Of a DNA stretch of 64,000 bases, positions 32,164-47,682 are shown one piece after another. The number at the start of each line of letters is the position of its first letter. Positions within the stretch are counted from its first letter, which is position 1. The notes under the pieces were generated by a model that searched no databases, was not told the origin of the DNA, and saw nothing but the letters and a program-made list of their open reading frames with translations. Source of the stretch: Serratia symbiotica (lineage in GTDB: Bacteria; Pseudomonadota; Gammaproteobacteria; Enterobacterales; Enterobacteriaceae); assembly GCA_024160085.1 (NCBI GenBank), contig JAMDYG010000001.1, positions 496,001 to 560,000 on the forward strand, read 5' to 3'. The position numbers were made by a program, and so were the translations under genes.

Positions 32164-33422
32164 TAATGTTATTTTAATTTGCTGGAAGTAATTATCGATT
32201 AAATGTTAGGTTGTGCTCGCCAGAGGCGCTGATGGGCGTAACCTAACAACACCACGGCTCATTCGGCTTTTTTACTCTCTAAGCGTTAGATATACCAATT
32301 AATTTACGGATCTGGTTGCGTTTGCTTCCAGTGTAACTTAGATCAATCTCTTCCTGAAACTAGCTAAAAAATTATATTTGTTAGCTTATGCCGCCTAGAG
32401 AGGGATGCTCGCCATTTTGGCTGCTGCAACGGGCTATGGACCAGTTAATACCTAGGCAAAGATGAAGAAAAAGATTAATGAAAAAATTGAAAAGCTTCAC
32501 CTGTTGGTGATACCTATCCTATTGGTGGCCGTTGGGCAAATGGCGCAAACTATCTATGTTCCCGTTATTGCTGATATCGCGCATGATCTGTCAGTTCTTC
32601 CCGGCACCGTGCAGCACGTGATGGCAGCATATCTGATGACCTACGGCTTTTCTCAACTGATTTACAGCACACTGTCAGATAGCATAGGTCGTCGGCCGGT
32701 GATCTTGGCCGGGATGATGATCTTCCTGATCGGCTCGCTGGGGGCTTTGGCTATCCAATGGATTATCCATGCTGGTGGTTACCAGCGCCATTTAATGTTA
32801 TTTTAATTTGCTGGGAGTAATTATCGATTAAATGTTAGGTTATGCCCGCCAGGGGTACTGATGGGCGTAACCTAACAACGCCACGACTCATTCGGCTTTT
32901 TTACTCTCTAAGCGTTGGATGTACCAATTAATTTACGGATCTGGTTGCGTTTGCTTCCAGTGTAACTTAGATCAATCTCTTCCTGAAACTAGCTAAAAAA
33001 TTATATTTGTTAGCTTATGCCACCTAGAGAGGGATGCTCGCCATTTTAGCTGCTGCAACGGGCTTATAGACCCGTTAATACCTGGGCAAAAATGAAGAAA
33101 AAGATTAATGAAAAAAATTGAAAATCCTCACCTGTTGGTGATGCTTATCCTATTGGTGGCCGTTGGGCAAATGGCGCAAACTATCTATGTTCCCGTTATT
33201 GCTGATATCGCGCATGATCTATCGGTTCTCCCTGGCACCGTGCAGCATGTGATGGCAGCATATCTGATGACCTACGGCTTTTCTCAACTGATTTATGGCC
33301 CGCTGTCAGATAGCATCGGTCGTCGGCCAGTGATCTTGGCCGGGATGATGATCTTCCTGATCGGCTCGCTGGGGGCTTTGCTATCCAATGGACTATCCAT
33401 GCTGGTGGTTACCAGCGCCATT
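32164..33422 (+). repeat. tandem duplication, two units of about 630 bp
   Basis: Unit 1 (32164-32792) and unit 2 (32793-33422) start with TAATGTTATTTTAATTTGCT and end with GGTTACCAGCGCCATT. Each contains the same upstream region and the first 110 or so emrD codons. They differ at scattered positions, so the duplication is not brand new. In both, GTTAGGTT and AACCTAAC form an inverted repeat upstream; the unit 2 version pairs better. Confidence 0.93.
32462..32806 (+). pseudogene. truncated emrD copy from the tandem duplication
   Basis: A 114-codon frame starting MKKKINEKIEKLHLLVIPI, then matching EmrD through PVILAGMMIFLIGSLGAL. A small insertion shifts it into AIQWIIHAGGYQRHLMLF and it ends where unit 2 begins. 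It would contain about three of twelve membrane helices, so transport activity is not expected. Six A's in the start region, against seven in unit 2, change which ATG is in frame. Confidence 0.85.
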
Positions 33423-34295
33423 CAGGGCATGGGTATTGGTGTAGCGGGGGTAATGGCGCGTACCTTACCGCGTGACCTATACGCTACTAGCATTGTACTA
33501 CGTTATGCCAATAGCCTGCTGAATATGGGTATCCTGATTAGCCCACTGCTTGCACCGCTAATCGGTGGGGCATTGGCGATGCTATTTGGCTGGCGTGCTA
33601 ACTATGCTTTCCTGCTAGCGTTAGGCATTGGGGTCACCTACGCCATGTTCCGCTGGCTACCAGAAACCCGACCAGCAATCACGGAAAAGCGCCACATATT
33701 GGCCAGCTTCTGCCAACTGCTAGCAGATGGCACCTTTACCTGTTATTTGGTGATGCTGATTGGCGCATTGGCGGGAATTGTGGTGTTTGAAGCTAGTTGT
33801 GGCGTATTGATGGGGGGCATACTGGGCCTGAGCGGCGTAACCATTAGCATCTTGTTTATTTTGCCGATCCCTGCGGCGTTCTTCGGTGCCTGGTACGCCG
33901 GACGTGATGGAAAAACTTTCCACAGCTTGATATGGCACGCGGTACTTAGTTGCCTGCTGGCAGGGTTGATGATGTGGACTCCAAGCTGGTTTGGAGTGAT
34001 GAATATCTGGACATTGATCGTCCCAGCCACGTTGTTTTTCTTCGGTGCTGGTATGATGTTCCCATTGGCTACTACCGGCGCGATGGAGCCTTTCCCTTAT
34101 CTGGCTGGTGCGGCGGGCGCATTAGTTGGTGGTATGCAGAACCTGGGTTCAGGCCTAGCAGCCTGGTTTTCCGCTACGTTGCCGCAGACTGGGCAGTTCA
34201 GCCTGGGGCTGTTGATGTTCGCCATGGCGCTGTTGATATTGATATGCTGGTGGCCGTTATCCAATCGGGTACAGCATCAGGATAATACCAGATAA
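33108..34295 (+). CDS. emrD: multidrug efflux MFS transporter EmrD
   Basis: EmrD is an H+ antiporter of the DHA1 major-facilitator family exporting amphipathic compounds. It has 395 residues against 394 in E. coli and twelve predictable helices. Motif A (GPLSDSIGRRPVILAG) lies between helices 2 and 3, and the conserved MARTLPRDLY and LLNMGILISPLLAPLIGG segments are intact. The start is ATG 33108 (MKKIENPHLL). An ATG 16 bp upstream, used in the neighbouring copy, is out of frame here. It is the full-length copy of the duplicated gene. Confidence 0.95.
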   Translation: MKKIENPHLLVMLILLVAVGQMAQTIYVPVIADIAHDLSVLPGTVQHVMAAYLMTYGFSQLIYGPLSDSIGRRPVILAGMMIFLIGSLGALLSNGLSMLVVTSAIQGMGIGVAGVMARTLPRDLYATSIVLRYANSLLNMGILISPLLAPLIGGALAMLFGWRANYAFLLALGIGVTYAMFRWLPETRPAITEKRHILASFCQLLADGTFTCYLVMLIGALAGIVVFEASCGVLMGGILGLSGVTISILFILPIPAAFFGAWYAGRDGKTFHSLIWHAVLSCLLAGLMMWTPSWFGVMNIWTLIVPATLFFFGAGMMFPLATTGAMEPFPYLAGAAGALVGGMQNLGSGLAAWFSATLPQTGQFSLGLLMFAMALLILICWWPLSNRVQHQDNTR

Positions 34296-34401
34296 AACTA
34301 TAGGTTATTGTCGCGGTGTTAGTCGGCTCGCCGCACTCCAGCCATTTATCACCTACCAGTAAAAAATGCCGCCCCATACCACAAACCACAAGCTAGGTTT
34401 A

Positions 34402-34530
34402 GAACCTATCCCATTAGGCTATCTTATTTGCCATTTTGGCCCTGGGTAGAATCCCCACGCACTCTTGTAGTTGCGCGCTGTCTGTGTGTAAACTGGCTGC
34501 AACAATGCGCGCGCTTACAGGGATAGGCGA

Positions 34531-34531
<1 letters not shown>
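34402..34531. repeat. intergenic inverted-repeat element, copy 2
   Basis: It starts AGAACCTATCCCATTAGGCT and ends ACAGGGATAGGCGATTAG, so CCTATCCC and GGGATAGG are terminal inverted repeats of a roughly 125-bp element. It shares about 43 bp with the copy at 24078. Its right end abuts the glpK stop codon. Confidence 0.65.
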
Positions 34532-36051
<1,520 letters not shown>

Positions 36052-36080
36052 CCTGCTGTTGGTCACTGTTTAAAGCTATA

Positions 36081-36834
36081 TCAATCTGTTTCTTTCGTAG
36101 TGCAGATATCGCAAGGCAGGTGGCGGCCAATCAGCGCGCGGTAGCCGAAGGTGCCCAGATTTGCGCCGATGATTGGGCCTCGGCACCACCAGGAAGTACG
36201 GGATGTCACGAGCGCCGGTGAAAGCCACTTTGCCCCAGCCAGCTAGATAAGCGAGCAACTTCGGGCCGGGATCACGCGCCGGGTTCAACACAAAGCCCGT
36301 CAATGGCCCCGTTGAGGCACTGATGATGGCAATCAGGGAACCGATCAGTAGGGGAGCCAGTGGGCCACGCGGGATGCCATTACCGTCATCGATCAACGCC
36401 AGGATCAAACACATAAGGATGGCGGTGATCACTGTTTCTACCAAGAAATCCTGGCCAACGTAGAGATGAGGGTTAGGGTAAGTGGAGAAGATGCCAGCGA
36501 TAGCCAGGCTTTCATCGCTGCCACTCACCATATGGTACGCCACTTAGAAATCGAAGAACAAGTTGTAATACAGCCCGTGGATCAGGGCTGCCGCGCAGAA
36601 GACACCAGCGATTTGCGCTAGGATATAAGGCAGTGCTTTGCATCCATCAAAGCAGGTGAACCGCCACAGGGCAATGGTAATAGCCGGGTTGAGGTATGCG
36701 CCGGAGATTGCAGCGGTCAGATAAATGGCCATGGCAACGCCCAAGCCCCAAATAACGCTGATTTCCCATTGACTGAAGCTGGCATCCGCCAGTTTCAGCG
36801 CGGCAATGCAGCCTGCACCAAAGAAGATCAACAT
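36081..36834 (-). pseudogene. glpF: glycerol facilitator, degraded
   Basis: GlpF is the aquaglyceroporin of the inner membrane. About 20 N-terminal residues are missing; the frame begins MLIFFGAGCIAALKLADASF. The first NPA box (LNPAITIA) and, after a stop at 36544, the second (LNPARDPGPK, with F to P next to it) can be read. A frameshift follows near 36180, and the end LIGRHLPCDIC is in another frame. It precedes glpK as in the E. coli glpFK operon. Confidence 0.9.
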
Positions 36835-37444
<610 letters not shown>

Positions 37445-37467
37445 TCCTTGGTGGTCACACAAAAAAG

Positions 37468-37492
37468 AAAAGGGCGCACTAAGCGCCTTTTT
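37468..37492. terminator. bidirectional terminator between zapB and rraA
   Basis: AAAAGGGCGC-ACTAA-GCGCCTTTTT gives a compact hairpin with A and T runs on both sides, serving the convergent genes. Confidence 0.8.
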
Positions 37493-37504
37493 CATTGCTG
37501 TAGC

Positions 37505-38065
<561 letters not shown>

Positions 38066-38979
38066 TTAACTGGGTGCCACGCTGATGGCGAACAGCAAGT
38101 TGGTTAGCAGCGCCGCCTTGACTATGTGCTCCAGCATCGGTCGTCTCATACCGACTGGTGTTGGGTTACGTAGTACACGCAGGGCATCACAAACCACCAG
38201 CATCTGGATCTTCAGCAAGAACAGACAGCCCCACGGACTGTGCAGATTGCACAGGGTGAACAGGGCAAAGCATAGCACTGCTCAGCAGCATAGTATACGC
38301 GCGCCCTCTGTGGCCCCAACTGCATCGCCAAAGTATTTTTGCCGTTCGCGCGATCGCTGTCGATATTGCGTAGGTTGTTGATGTTGAGCACCGCTGTTGC
38401 CAGCAGACGATAGGCGGTGGCCGGCAGCATCACCATGTTGTTGTTAAAGCTATGCGTCTGTAGGTAGTAGGTGCCCGCTACGCTCAGCCAGCCGAAGAAT
38501 ACCAGTACTGAGACGTCTCCTATCCCTAGGTAGCCGTAAGATTTGTTGCCAAAGGTATAAGTGATGGCGGCAATGATCGAAAGCACACCCAACTTGAGGA
38601 AGCCGATAATGTCGCTGGGCTGCTCGCAGGCCACGGCGATCAGTGAACCGCCGGCGATGGCGATCAACATCAATGTTATCACCAGCGCCTGTTTCATCTG
38701 CGCCTGTGTGATCATACCTTTCTGCATGCAGCATAACGGCCCGATACGATCTTCTTTGTCACTGCCTTTTGCCGCATCGCCATAGTCATTAGCCAGGTTG
38801 GAGAGAATTTGCAGCAGGCCAGCAGTCAGCAACGCCAGCAATGCTACGCTGGGCTTCAAGCTGTTATGCCAGGTGGCGATCGCAGAACCAACGACAATAG
38901 AGGCGAAGGTCAGCTGTAGGGTGCGGGGGCGTAAACTTTCTAACCAAGTAGTGATCGGAGTGGGGACTGATGCGTTCAT
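38066..38979 (-). pseudogene. menA: menA (DHNA octaprenyltransferase), frameshifted
   Basis: MenA prenylates 1,4-dihydroxy-2-naphthoate in menaquinone synthesis. The first 230 residues are open, with about six membrane helices and the Asp-rich prenyl site LANDYGDAAKGSDKEDR. A frameshift near 38275 moves the C-terminal quarter (LFTLCNLHSPWGCLFLL, then RPMLEHIVKAALLTNLLFAI) out of frame. The truncated protein would lack the last two or three helices. Lesions are few, so loss looks recent. Confidence 0.85.
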
Positions 38980-39074
38980 GTTTCGCTTCTATCAGTAAGT
39001 TGCTGTGTCTGTTAGAAATAGTTGTGGGAGGTATGTCTCCCACATAAATAATTGACAGGACAATGATTGAGCGA

Positions 39075-40409
39075 TTATAGGATAAAACGACTCAAATCTT
39101 CATCCGCAACCAGTTCATCCAGATGACTACGCACATAATCCGCATCGATTATAATAGTTTGACCGTTAATTTCGCTCGCATCATAGGAAATATCTTCCAT
39201 CAGACGTTCCAGCACGGTGTGCAGACGGCGCGCGCCGATGTTTTCGGTATTTTCGTTAACCTGCCATGCAGCTTCAGCGATGTGTCGGATGCCATCGGTG
39301 GTAAACTCGATGTTGACGCCTTCGGTACCCAGCAGCGCTTTATACTGCTCGGACAGTGAGGCGCTGGGTTCAGTCAGGATACGCTCGAAATCTTCAGTGG
39401 TCAGCGCCTGCAACTCAACGCGGATGGGCAGGCGACCTTGCAATTCTGGGATCAGATCTGACGGGTTGGCGGTCTGGAATGCGCCGGAGGCGATGAAGAG
39501 GATATGATCGGTTTTCACCATACCGTGCTTGGTGGAAACGGTACAGCCTTCCACTAACGGCAACAGGTCTCGCTGCACGCCTTCGCGCGATATATCCGGG
39601 CTGGAACTTTGGTTACCACGTTTGCAGATTTTGTCGATCTCATCAATAAACACGATACCATGCTGCTCGACTGCCTCGATCGCCTGTTCTTTTAGCTCTT
39701 CTGGATTAACCAGCTTGCCGGCTTCTTCTTCCACCAGCAGCTTGAAAGCTTCTTTGATCTTCAGTTTGCGCGGCTTCTGCTTTTGGCTGCCCAGGTTCTG
39801 GAACATTGACTGCAACTGGTTGGTCATTTCTTCCATGCCCGGAGGTGCCATGATTTCCACGTTTATCGGGGTGGCTGCCAAATCTAGTTCGATCTCTTTG
39901 TCGTCCAGTTGACCTTCGCGCAGTTTCTTACGAAATGCCTGACGGACGGCTGACGGCTCCTTATGCTCTTCCAACTGGCCCCAGTTGTTCTTGGCTGGTG
40001 GGATCAGCACATCGAGAATGCGTTTTTCGGCCAGTTCTTCGGCATAGGCATGGTTCTTCTCGATCGACTGTATGCGTACCATTTTGATTGCAGCGTCGGT
40101 CAGATCGCGGATGATGGAGTCCACTTCTTTACCCACATAGCCCACTTCGGTAAATTTGGTCGCTTCAACCTTGATGAACGGTGCGTTGGCCAGCTTCGCC
40201 AGACGGCGGGCGATTTCGGTTTTACCGACACCCGTCGGGCCAATCATCAAAATGTTTTTTGGTGTCACTTCATGACGCAGCATCTCATTGAGCTGCATCC
40301 GACACCAGCGGTTGCGCAGGGCAATGGCGACAGCACGTTTGGCCTTGTGTTGGCCAATGATGTGGCTGTCCAACTCGCTGACGATCTCGCGCGGGGTCAT
40401 TTCAGACAT
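39075..40409 (-). CDS. hslU: HslUV protease ATPase subunit HslU
   Basis: HslU is the AAA+ unfoldase that feeds substrates to HslV. It has 444 residues, one more than E. coli. Walker A ([13 protein letters not shown]), Walker B (IVFIDEIDK), the inserted I-domain and the C-terminal DEDLSRFIL tail that activates HslV are intact. It follows hslV by 12 bp and is expected to be heat-shock controlled from the promoter upstream of hslV. Confidence 0.97.
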   Translation of the reverse strand: MSEMTPREIVSELDSHIIGQHKAKRAVAIALRNRWCRMQLNEMLRHEVTPKNILMIGPTGVGKTEIARRLAKLANAPFIKVEATKFTEVGYVGKEVDSIIRDLTDAAIKMVRIQSIEKNHAYAEELAEKRILDVLIPPAKNNWGQLEEHKEPSAVRQAFRKKLREGQLDDKEIELDLAATPINVEIMAPPGMEEMTNQLQSMFQNLGSQKQKPRKLKIKEAFKLLVEEEAGKLVNPEELKEQAIEAVEQHGIVFIDEIDKICKRGNQSSSPDISREGVQRDLLPLVEGCTVSTKHGMVKTDHILFIASGAFQTANPSDLIPELQGRLPIRVELQALTTEDFERILTEPSASLSEQYKALLGTEGVNIEFTTDGIRHIAEAAWQVNENTENIGARRLHTVLERLMEDISYDASEINGQTIIIDADYVRSHLDELVADEDLSRFIL

Positions 40410-40421
40410 AGTATTTGATCC

Positions 40422-40952
40422 TTACGCTTTGGAAGGCGATTCTTCAATAGTATGGAAATTGTTGGTGTAAATACAGATATCGCCAGCAATGCCGAGAGAT
40501 TTATCAACGATTTCGCGGGCGTTCAATTCGGTATTTTCCAACAGCGCTCGCGCCGCAGCTTGGGCATATGGGCCACCGGAGCCGATGGCAATCAAATCGT
40601 TCTCAGGCTGGATGACATCACCGTTACCCGTGATAATCAGCGAGGCGTGTTCATCGGCAACGGCTAGCATTGCCTCAAGTTTGCGCAACATACGATCAGT
40701 GCGCCAATCTTTCGCCATTTCAACAGCGGCTTTCACCAGATGACCCTGATGCATTTCTAATTTTTGTTCAAACAATTCAAAGAGTGTGAAAGCGTCAGCG
40801 GTGCCGCCAGCGAAACCAGCAATCACTTTGTCATTGTACAGGCGACGTACTTTTTTGACGTTGCCCTTCATCACTGTATTACCCAAGGTAGCCTGGCCAT
40901 CACCGCCGATCACTACCTGGCCGTGGCGGCGAACGCTTACTATTGTTGTCAC
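40422..40952 (-). CDS. hslV: HslUV protease peptidase subunit HslV
   Basis: HslV is the proteasome-like threonine peptidase of the HslUV complex. The start is GTG (read [10 protein letters not shown] after Met), giving 176 residues, the family length, and exposing the catalytic Thr1 after Met removal. A long in-frame upstream extension overlaps ftsN and is not part of the protein. Conserved [10 protein letters not shown] and [15 protein letters not shown] are intact. Confidence 0.96.
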   Translation of the reverse strand: MTTIVSVRRHGQVVIGGDGQATLGNTVMKGNVKKVRRLYNDKVIAGFAGGTADAFTLFELFEQKLEMHQGHLVKAAVEMAKDWRTDRMLRKLEAMLAVADEHASLIITGNGDVIQPENDLIAIGSGGPYAQAAARALLENTELNAREIVDKSLGIAGDICIYTNNFHTIEESPSKA

Positions 40953-41030
40953 GAGAAGATCCTGGTTGAAGACAGAAAGAAAGTCATCATAGCCTCTGCT
41001 TATGCAGAGACTATGATGCATATTGAGAGC

Positions 41031-41060
41031 ATAAATGGGGGAGAATTGGCGCTTTTCAAC
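41031..41060 (-). promoter_or_regulatory. sigma-32 promoter of hslVU
   Basis: On the minus strand GTTGAAA, 13 bp, CCCCATTTAT matches the heat-shock consensus (CTTGAAA, 11-16 bp, CCCCATNT). It overlaps the last codons of ftsN and lies about 80 bp before hslV, as in E. coli. Confidence 0.8.
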
Positions 41061-41874
41061 CCCCCACGGCGCGGGCAATACAACTTGACATGCCAACACC
41101 GTGCAGGCGAGCGAGGGTCTTGTCTACTGTTTCGCGGCTGCTGTAGGGGCCGAGTATGACACGATTCCAGCCATCATCTGTGGTGATATGGCTTTCGATA
41201 CCTTCAAACGCCAAGCTTACGCGGACGGATTCAGCCTGATCGGTAGCGCGGAAGGAGCCGCACTGCACCACCCATTTTTGTTTGGATCCCGTCTTGGCTT
41301 CCTGCTTAAATCTGTTCTGTTTTACTGCCGGCTTCGGTTCAATCGGAGGCTGAGTCGGTGCGCTGGTCGCTCCTTTGTTAAATAGATTGTGTGGTGGGGC
41401 GACCTGCTGTTGCTGATGGCTATTGCCATGTGCAGTGGCTTGTGAAGGGGCGTTGTACGGCACCTCATTGAGTTGTGTTGGAGGCTGTTGCATATCGGCC
41501 TGCATTTGTTCCAGCAGTTTGCGCTGCTCGGCAGTCAGCGGGGTTTTGGCGTTCACTTCACCGCTGGCTGTAGGTTCGGTTGGGGTTTGCACGCCAATCT
41601 GGCGGCTTGCCAACTCCTTGATGTATCTCCAACGCTCTTCAGGTTTTGGTGGCAGGTTATTGCTTAGGCGGTTGTTGGGCTTTGGCAGCAATGGCACGCC
41701 GTTCGGCTTGTTTTGTGTGATGAAATATAGGCCACAAATAAAAATCACCAGCAAGGCGGCGGCCAGTGCCAGTACGGTTTTTGAGACCTTGGTAGAGCCA
41801 CGCTTTTTACGGCTAGAGGGTTTGTGCCTAGCTCCTGCCACGTGTCCACGGCTTACATAGTCTTTTTGTTCCAC
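41056..41874 (-). CDS. ftsN: cell division protein FtsN
   Basis: FtsN triggers septal wall synthesis and accumulates at the septum. It has 272 residues against 319 in E. coli. Cytoplasmic basic N-terminus, one membrane helix (about residues 33-54), and the essential periplasmic helix [10 protein letters not shown] are present. A shortened Q/P-rich linker and the C-terminal SPOR domain ([19 protein letters not shown] to [10 protein letters not shown]) follow. The missing length is in the linker. It is intact although zapB is broken. Confidence 0.95.
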   Translation of the reverse strand: MEQKDYVSRGHVAGARHKPSSRKKRGSTKVSKTVLALAAALLVIFICGLYFITQNKPNGVPLLPKPNNRLSNNLPPKPEERWRYIKELASRQIGVQTPTEPTASGEVNAKTPLTAEQRKLLEQMQADMQQPPTQLNEVPYNAPSQATAHGNSHQQQQVAPPHNLFNKGATSAPTQPPIEPKPAVKQNRFKQEAKTGSKQKWVVQCGSFRATDQAESVRVSLAFEGIESHITTDDGWNRVILGPYSSRETVDKTLARLHGVGMSSCIARAVGG

Positions 41875-41939
41875 TATTATTCTGCTGTGTCATGATTAGA
41901 GGGTAAGTCTACCATGTTACTGAATTATAAGATATTTGA

Positions 41940-42977
41940 CTAGCGTTTAGGGGCAGCGGTGCTGCCCCGGATAATCAACTCGCTGTCCAATAGCCGCAAG
42001 CCACTCGCTACCTTTTACCCATGTAGTTGCTCTAACAGTAGCAAGATTGCCTGTCTGCCGATCTGGTAGTGTGGCTGTGCCACTGTGGTTGACAGCGGAT
42101 CGCAATATTGTGCCAGTTTGATATTGTCAAAGCTGACGATTGACAGGACAGATCTTGCAGCACCCGCAAGCTTATTTTTTCGCTTGTGACAGTACGCCTA
42201 TCGCCATTACATCACTATGGCATAAGACCGCCGTAGGCGGTTTAGGCTGAACTATAAACGCCGCCAGCGCCTGAGCGCCTGGCTTCGTAGGTAAAGTTAT
42301 TTCGGGTAATATAGCTGCTTTCGACGCTAATGCCATTGCGACGTAGCGCTTGAATGTAACCTTGTAGCCGATAGTAGCTTAGCGAAATCTGTTCCGGCCC
42401 GGCGATACAGGAGATCTGCCGGTAGCCTAACTGGTATAAATAATGCACGGCCTCGAAGGCGGAGGTCAGGTTATCGATATGTACTGTTGGTAATTCCAAC
42501 GCAGGGAAAAATTCGTTAGCCATTACCATCGGTGGTAGATGGTGCTGCTCTTCCTTGCTAACTTCAAAAGGAAAGTTAGAACCTAGCAACAGCATGCCGC
42601 CTATCTGTTTGGTAATGATGAGTTTAAAGAAGGTGTGTTCCTATTGATGTTGATGCGCGCAGTCGCCGATCAGCACCAGATAGCAATGTTGCGTAGCAGT
42701 GTGCTCTATCCCCTAGATCATGTCAGCGAAAAATGGATCGCAAATGTCGGTGGTGATCACTAAAATAGTGCGGGATTCCTGGCGTTTGATAGTGCGCGAT
42801 GACAGGCCATGACAGGAATAGCGCAAAGCCAGCACGGCCTGTTCCACTTTCTGACGCGTCGGTGTTGACACTTTTTCCGGATTCATTAGAGCGCGCGATA
42901 CGGTCGCTGTTGAAACAGCCTGCCATTTTAGCAACGTCTTTCATCGTCGCCATCAGTAATTTTTTCTTATTTTTCAA
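41940..42977 (-). pseudogene. cytR: cytR (LacI-family repressor), degraded
   Basis: CytR represses nucleoside transport and catabolism genes together with CRP. The start (ATMKDVAKMAG), then after a frameshift VSTATVSRALMNPEKVSTPT, is the LacI-type helix-turn-helix. Further pieces are IVITTDICDPFFADMI-like, MLLLGSNFPFEVSKEEQHHL, PTVHIDNLTSAFEAVHYLYQ and the end SELIIRGST. At least four frameshifts and an internal deletion make it non-functional. It lies between ftsN and priA, as in E. coli. Confidence 0.88.
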
Positions 42978-43228
42978 ATATTATCTCCTTACGCCAGCCC
43001 CACGTCTAAGCGACTACTGAGTTGCTGTCGGGCGGTAGAGTTATTGTCTAGTATCATTTACGCTTTAATATTCTGTACGCCGCGGGCAGACATTCTAAAC
43101 AGAATATGTCCTAAATTTGTTACCTAATTTGCACAAAAAGTGTGAATAGAAAACGCTTTTTAGCGTTCGTCCGCAATTTCGAGGGTAAACGTTTGTATTA
43201 GAACCACTGAATCAGACTTTGATTGGCA

Positions 43229-45457
<2,229 letters not shown>

Positions 45458-45497
45458 TCAGTTTACACGGCGCAAGGGCAAATGCGCGGTTCTCCGA

Positions 45498-45525
45498 TTG
45501 CGTAGTACTTTTAATTCTGTATAAT
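45498..45525 (+). promoter_or_regulatory. rpmE promoter
   Basis: TTGCGT, 16 bp, TATAAT lies 105 bp before the rpmE start. It is divergent from priA. Confidence 0.7.
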
Positions 45526-45629
45526 TTAGCACCTTTGGTATAAATTCGATACCAAATTCTACTATCAACCACGTGTGGTGTCTGGCGAAACGGGGCTGGA
45601 TAGCGACACGGACTTAACTGAGGTTTTCC

Positions 45630-45848
45630 ATGCAGCAAAGTATCCACCCAAAATATGAAGAAGTTACTGCTAACTGCTCTTGCGGTAACGTGATCAAAAT
45701 TCGCTCTACTGTGGGGCACGATCTGAACCTGGACGTTTGTGGCGCATGCCATCCGTTCTACACTGGCAAGCAGCGTGATATTGCTACCGGTGGCCGTGTA
45801 GACCGCTTTAACAAGCGTTTCAGCGTACTCGGCGGCGCTAAGAAATAA
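45630..45848 (+). CDS. rpmE: 50S ribosomal protein L31 (zinc form)
   Basis: L31 bridges the subunits across the central protuberance and 30S head. It has 72 residues (70 in E. coli). The zinc ligands Cys16, Cys18, Cys37 and Cys40 are present (CSC and CGAC). Monocistronic, with its own promoter and terminator. Confidence 0.97.
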   Translation: MQQSIHPKYEEVTANCSCGNVIKIRSTVGHDLNLDVCGACHPFYTGKQRDIATGGRVDRFNKRFSVLGGAKK

Positions 45849-45870
45849 GATTATCCTACTGTCAGATGAA

Positions 45871-45895
45871 AAAAGGGCGCCTAAGGTGCCCTTTT
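45871..45895. terminator. bidirectional terminator between rpmE and metJ
   Basis: AAAAGGGCGCC-TAA-GGTGCCCTTTT is an 11-bp stem with A and T flanks, serving convergent rpmE and metJ. Confidence 0.85.
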
Positions 45896-45897
45896 CG

Positions 45898-46215
45898 TTA
45901 ATATTCCCAGGCATCGGGATTGACACCCAGTTCACGCATCAGCACTTTTGCGGCTTCTGGTATCTCATCGCTGCGTTCTTTGCATAGGTCTTCATCATTC
46001 GGTAGCGGTTGGCCGGTAAAGGCATGCAGAAACGCTTCGCACAGTAATTCGCTGTTGGTAGCGTGGCGCAGGTTGTTCACTTGACGACGGGTTCGTTCGT
46101 CGGTGAGAATTTTCAGCACCTTCAGCGGAATGGATACCGTGATTTTTTTTACTTGCTCGCTTTTTTTACCGTGTTCAGCGTAAGGGCTGACATACTCGCC
46201 ATTCCACTCAGCCAT
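45898..46215 (-). CDS. metJ: methionine repressor MetJ
   Basis: MetJ is the ribbon-helix-helix repressor of the met regulon, using S-adenosylmethionine as corepressor. The ATG giving [20 protein letters not shown] yields 105 residues, the E. coli length; 14 upstream in-frame codons are not conserved. The DNA-contacting strand [20 protein letters not shown] and [19 protein letters not shown] are intact. It is divergent from metB, which is dead, yet MetJ itself shows no lesion. MET boxes remain in front of metB and metF. Confidence 0.96.
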   Translation of the reverse strand: MAEWNGEYVSPYAEHGKKSEQVKKITVSIPLKVLKILTDERTRRQVNNLRHATNSELLCEAFLHAFTGQPLPNDEDLCKERSDEIPEAAKVLMRELGVNPDAWEY

Positions 46216-46438
46216 AGGGCACCTTAGATTTATCAGAAAAATTCTAAAATTGGCCAATTATGCCCGATTTTCACTGTTCTCACTAAATAAATGTCCCTTC
46301 TGGTGCGACTCAATTTATTGAGTACTGACGATCAATAGACCCTATCTATGAATTTTAATTAACATTCTATTGTCATATCAAACTGACTTAATTTTAGCGG
46401 GTATTAAGGGGTTTCTCAATCTACACGCAAAGGCGTTT

Positions 46439-46462
46439 AGACGGCTAGATGTTTTAACGTCT
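46439..46462. promoter_or_regulatory. MetJ operator, three MET boxes (metJ-metB)
   Basis: AGACGGCT-AGATGTTT-TAACGTCT are three adjacent 8-bp units matching AGACGTCT at 7, 6 and 6 positions. They lie in the divergent metJ/metB spacer 55 bp before metB. Confidence 0.75.
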
Positions 46463-46517
46463 GTATTTATTGAGACTAATCTTTGAGGCTTCTTTACCCG
46501 TATCCAGAGAGCTGAGT

Positions 46518-47680
<1,163 letters not shown>

Positions 47681-47682
47681 GC

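Noticed and set aside
32462-32806. A separate small membrane protein gene before emrD
   Set aside because: It is a near copy of the first 100 emrD codons ending at the duplication joint, so it is a truncated duplicate.
40422-41099. HslV with a 49-residue N-terminal extension
   Set aside because: It would bury the catalytic Thr1 and overlap ftsN; the GTG start at 40952 gives the exact family length.
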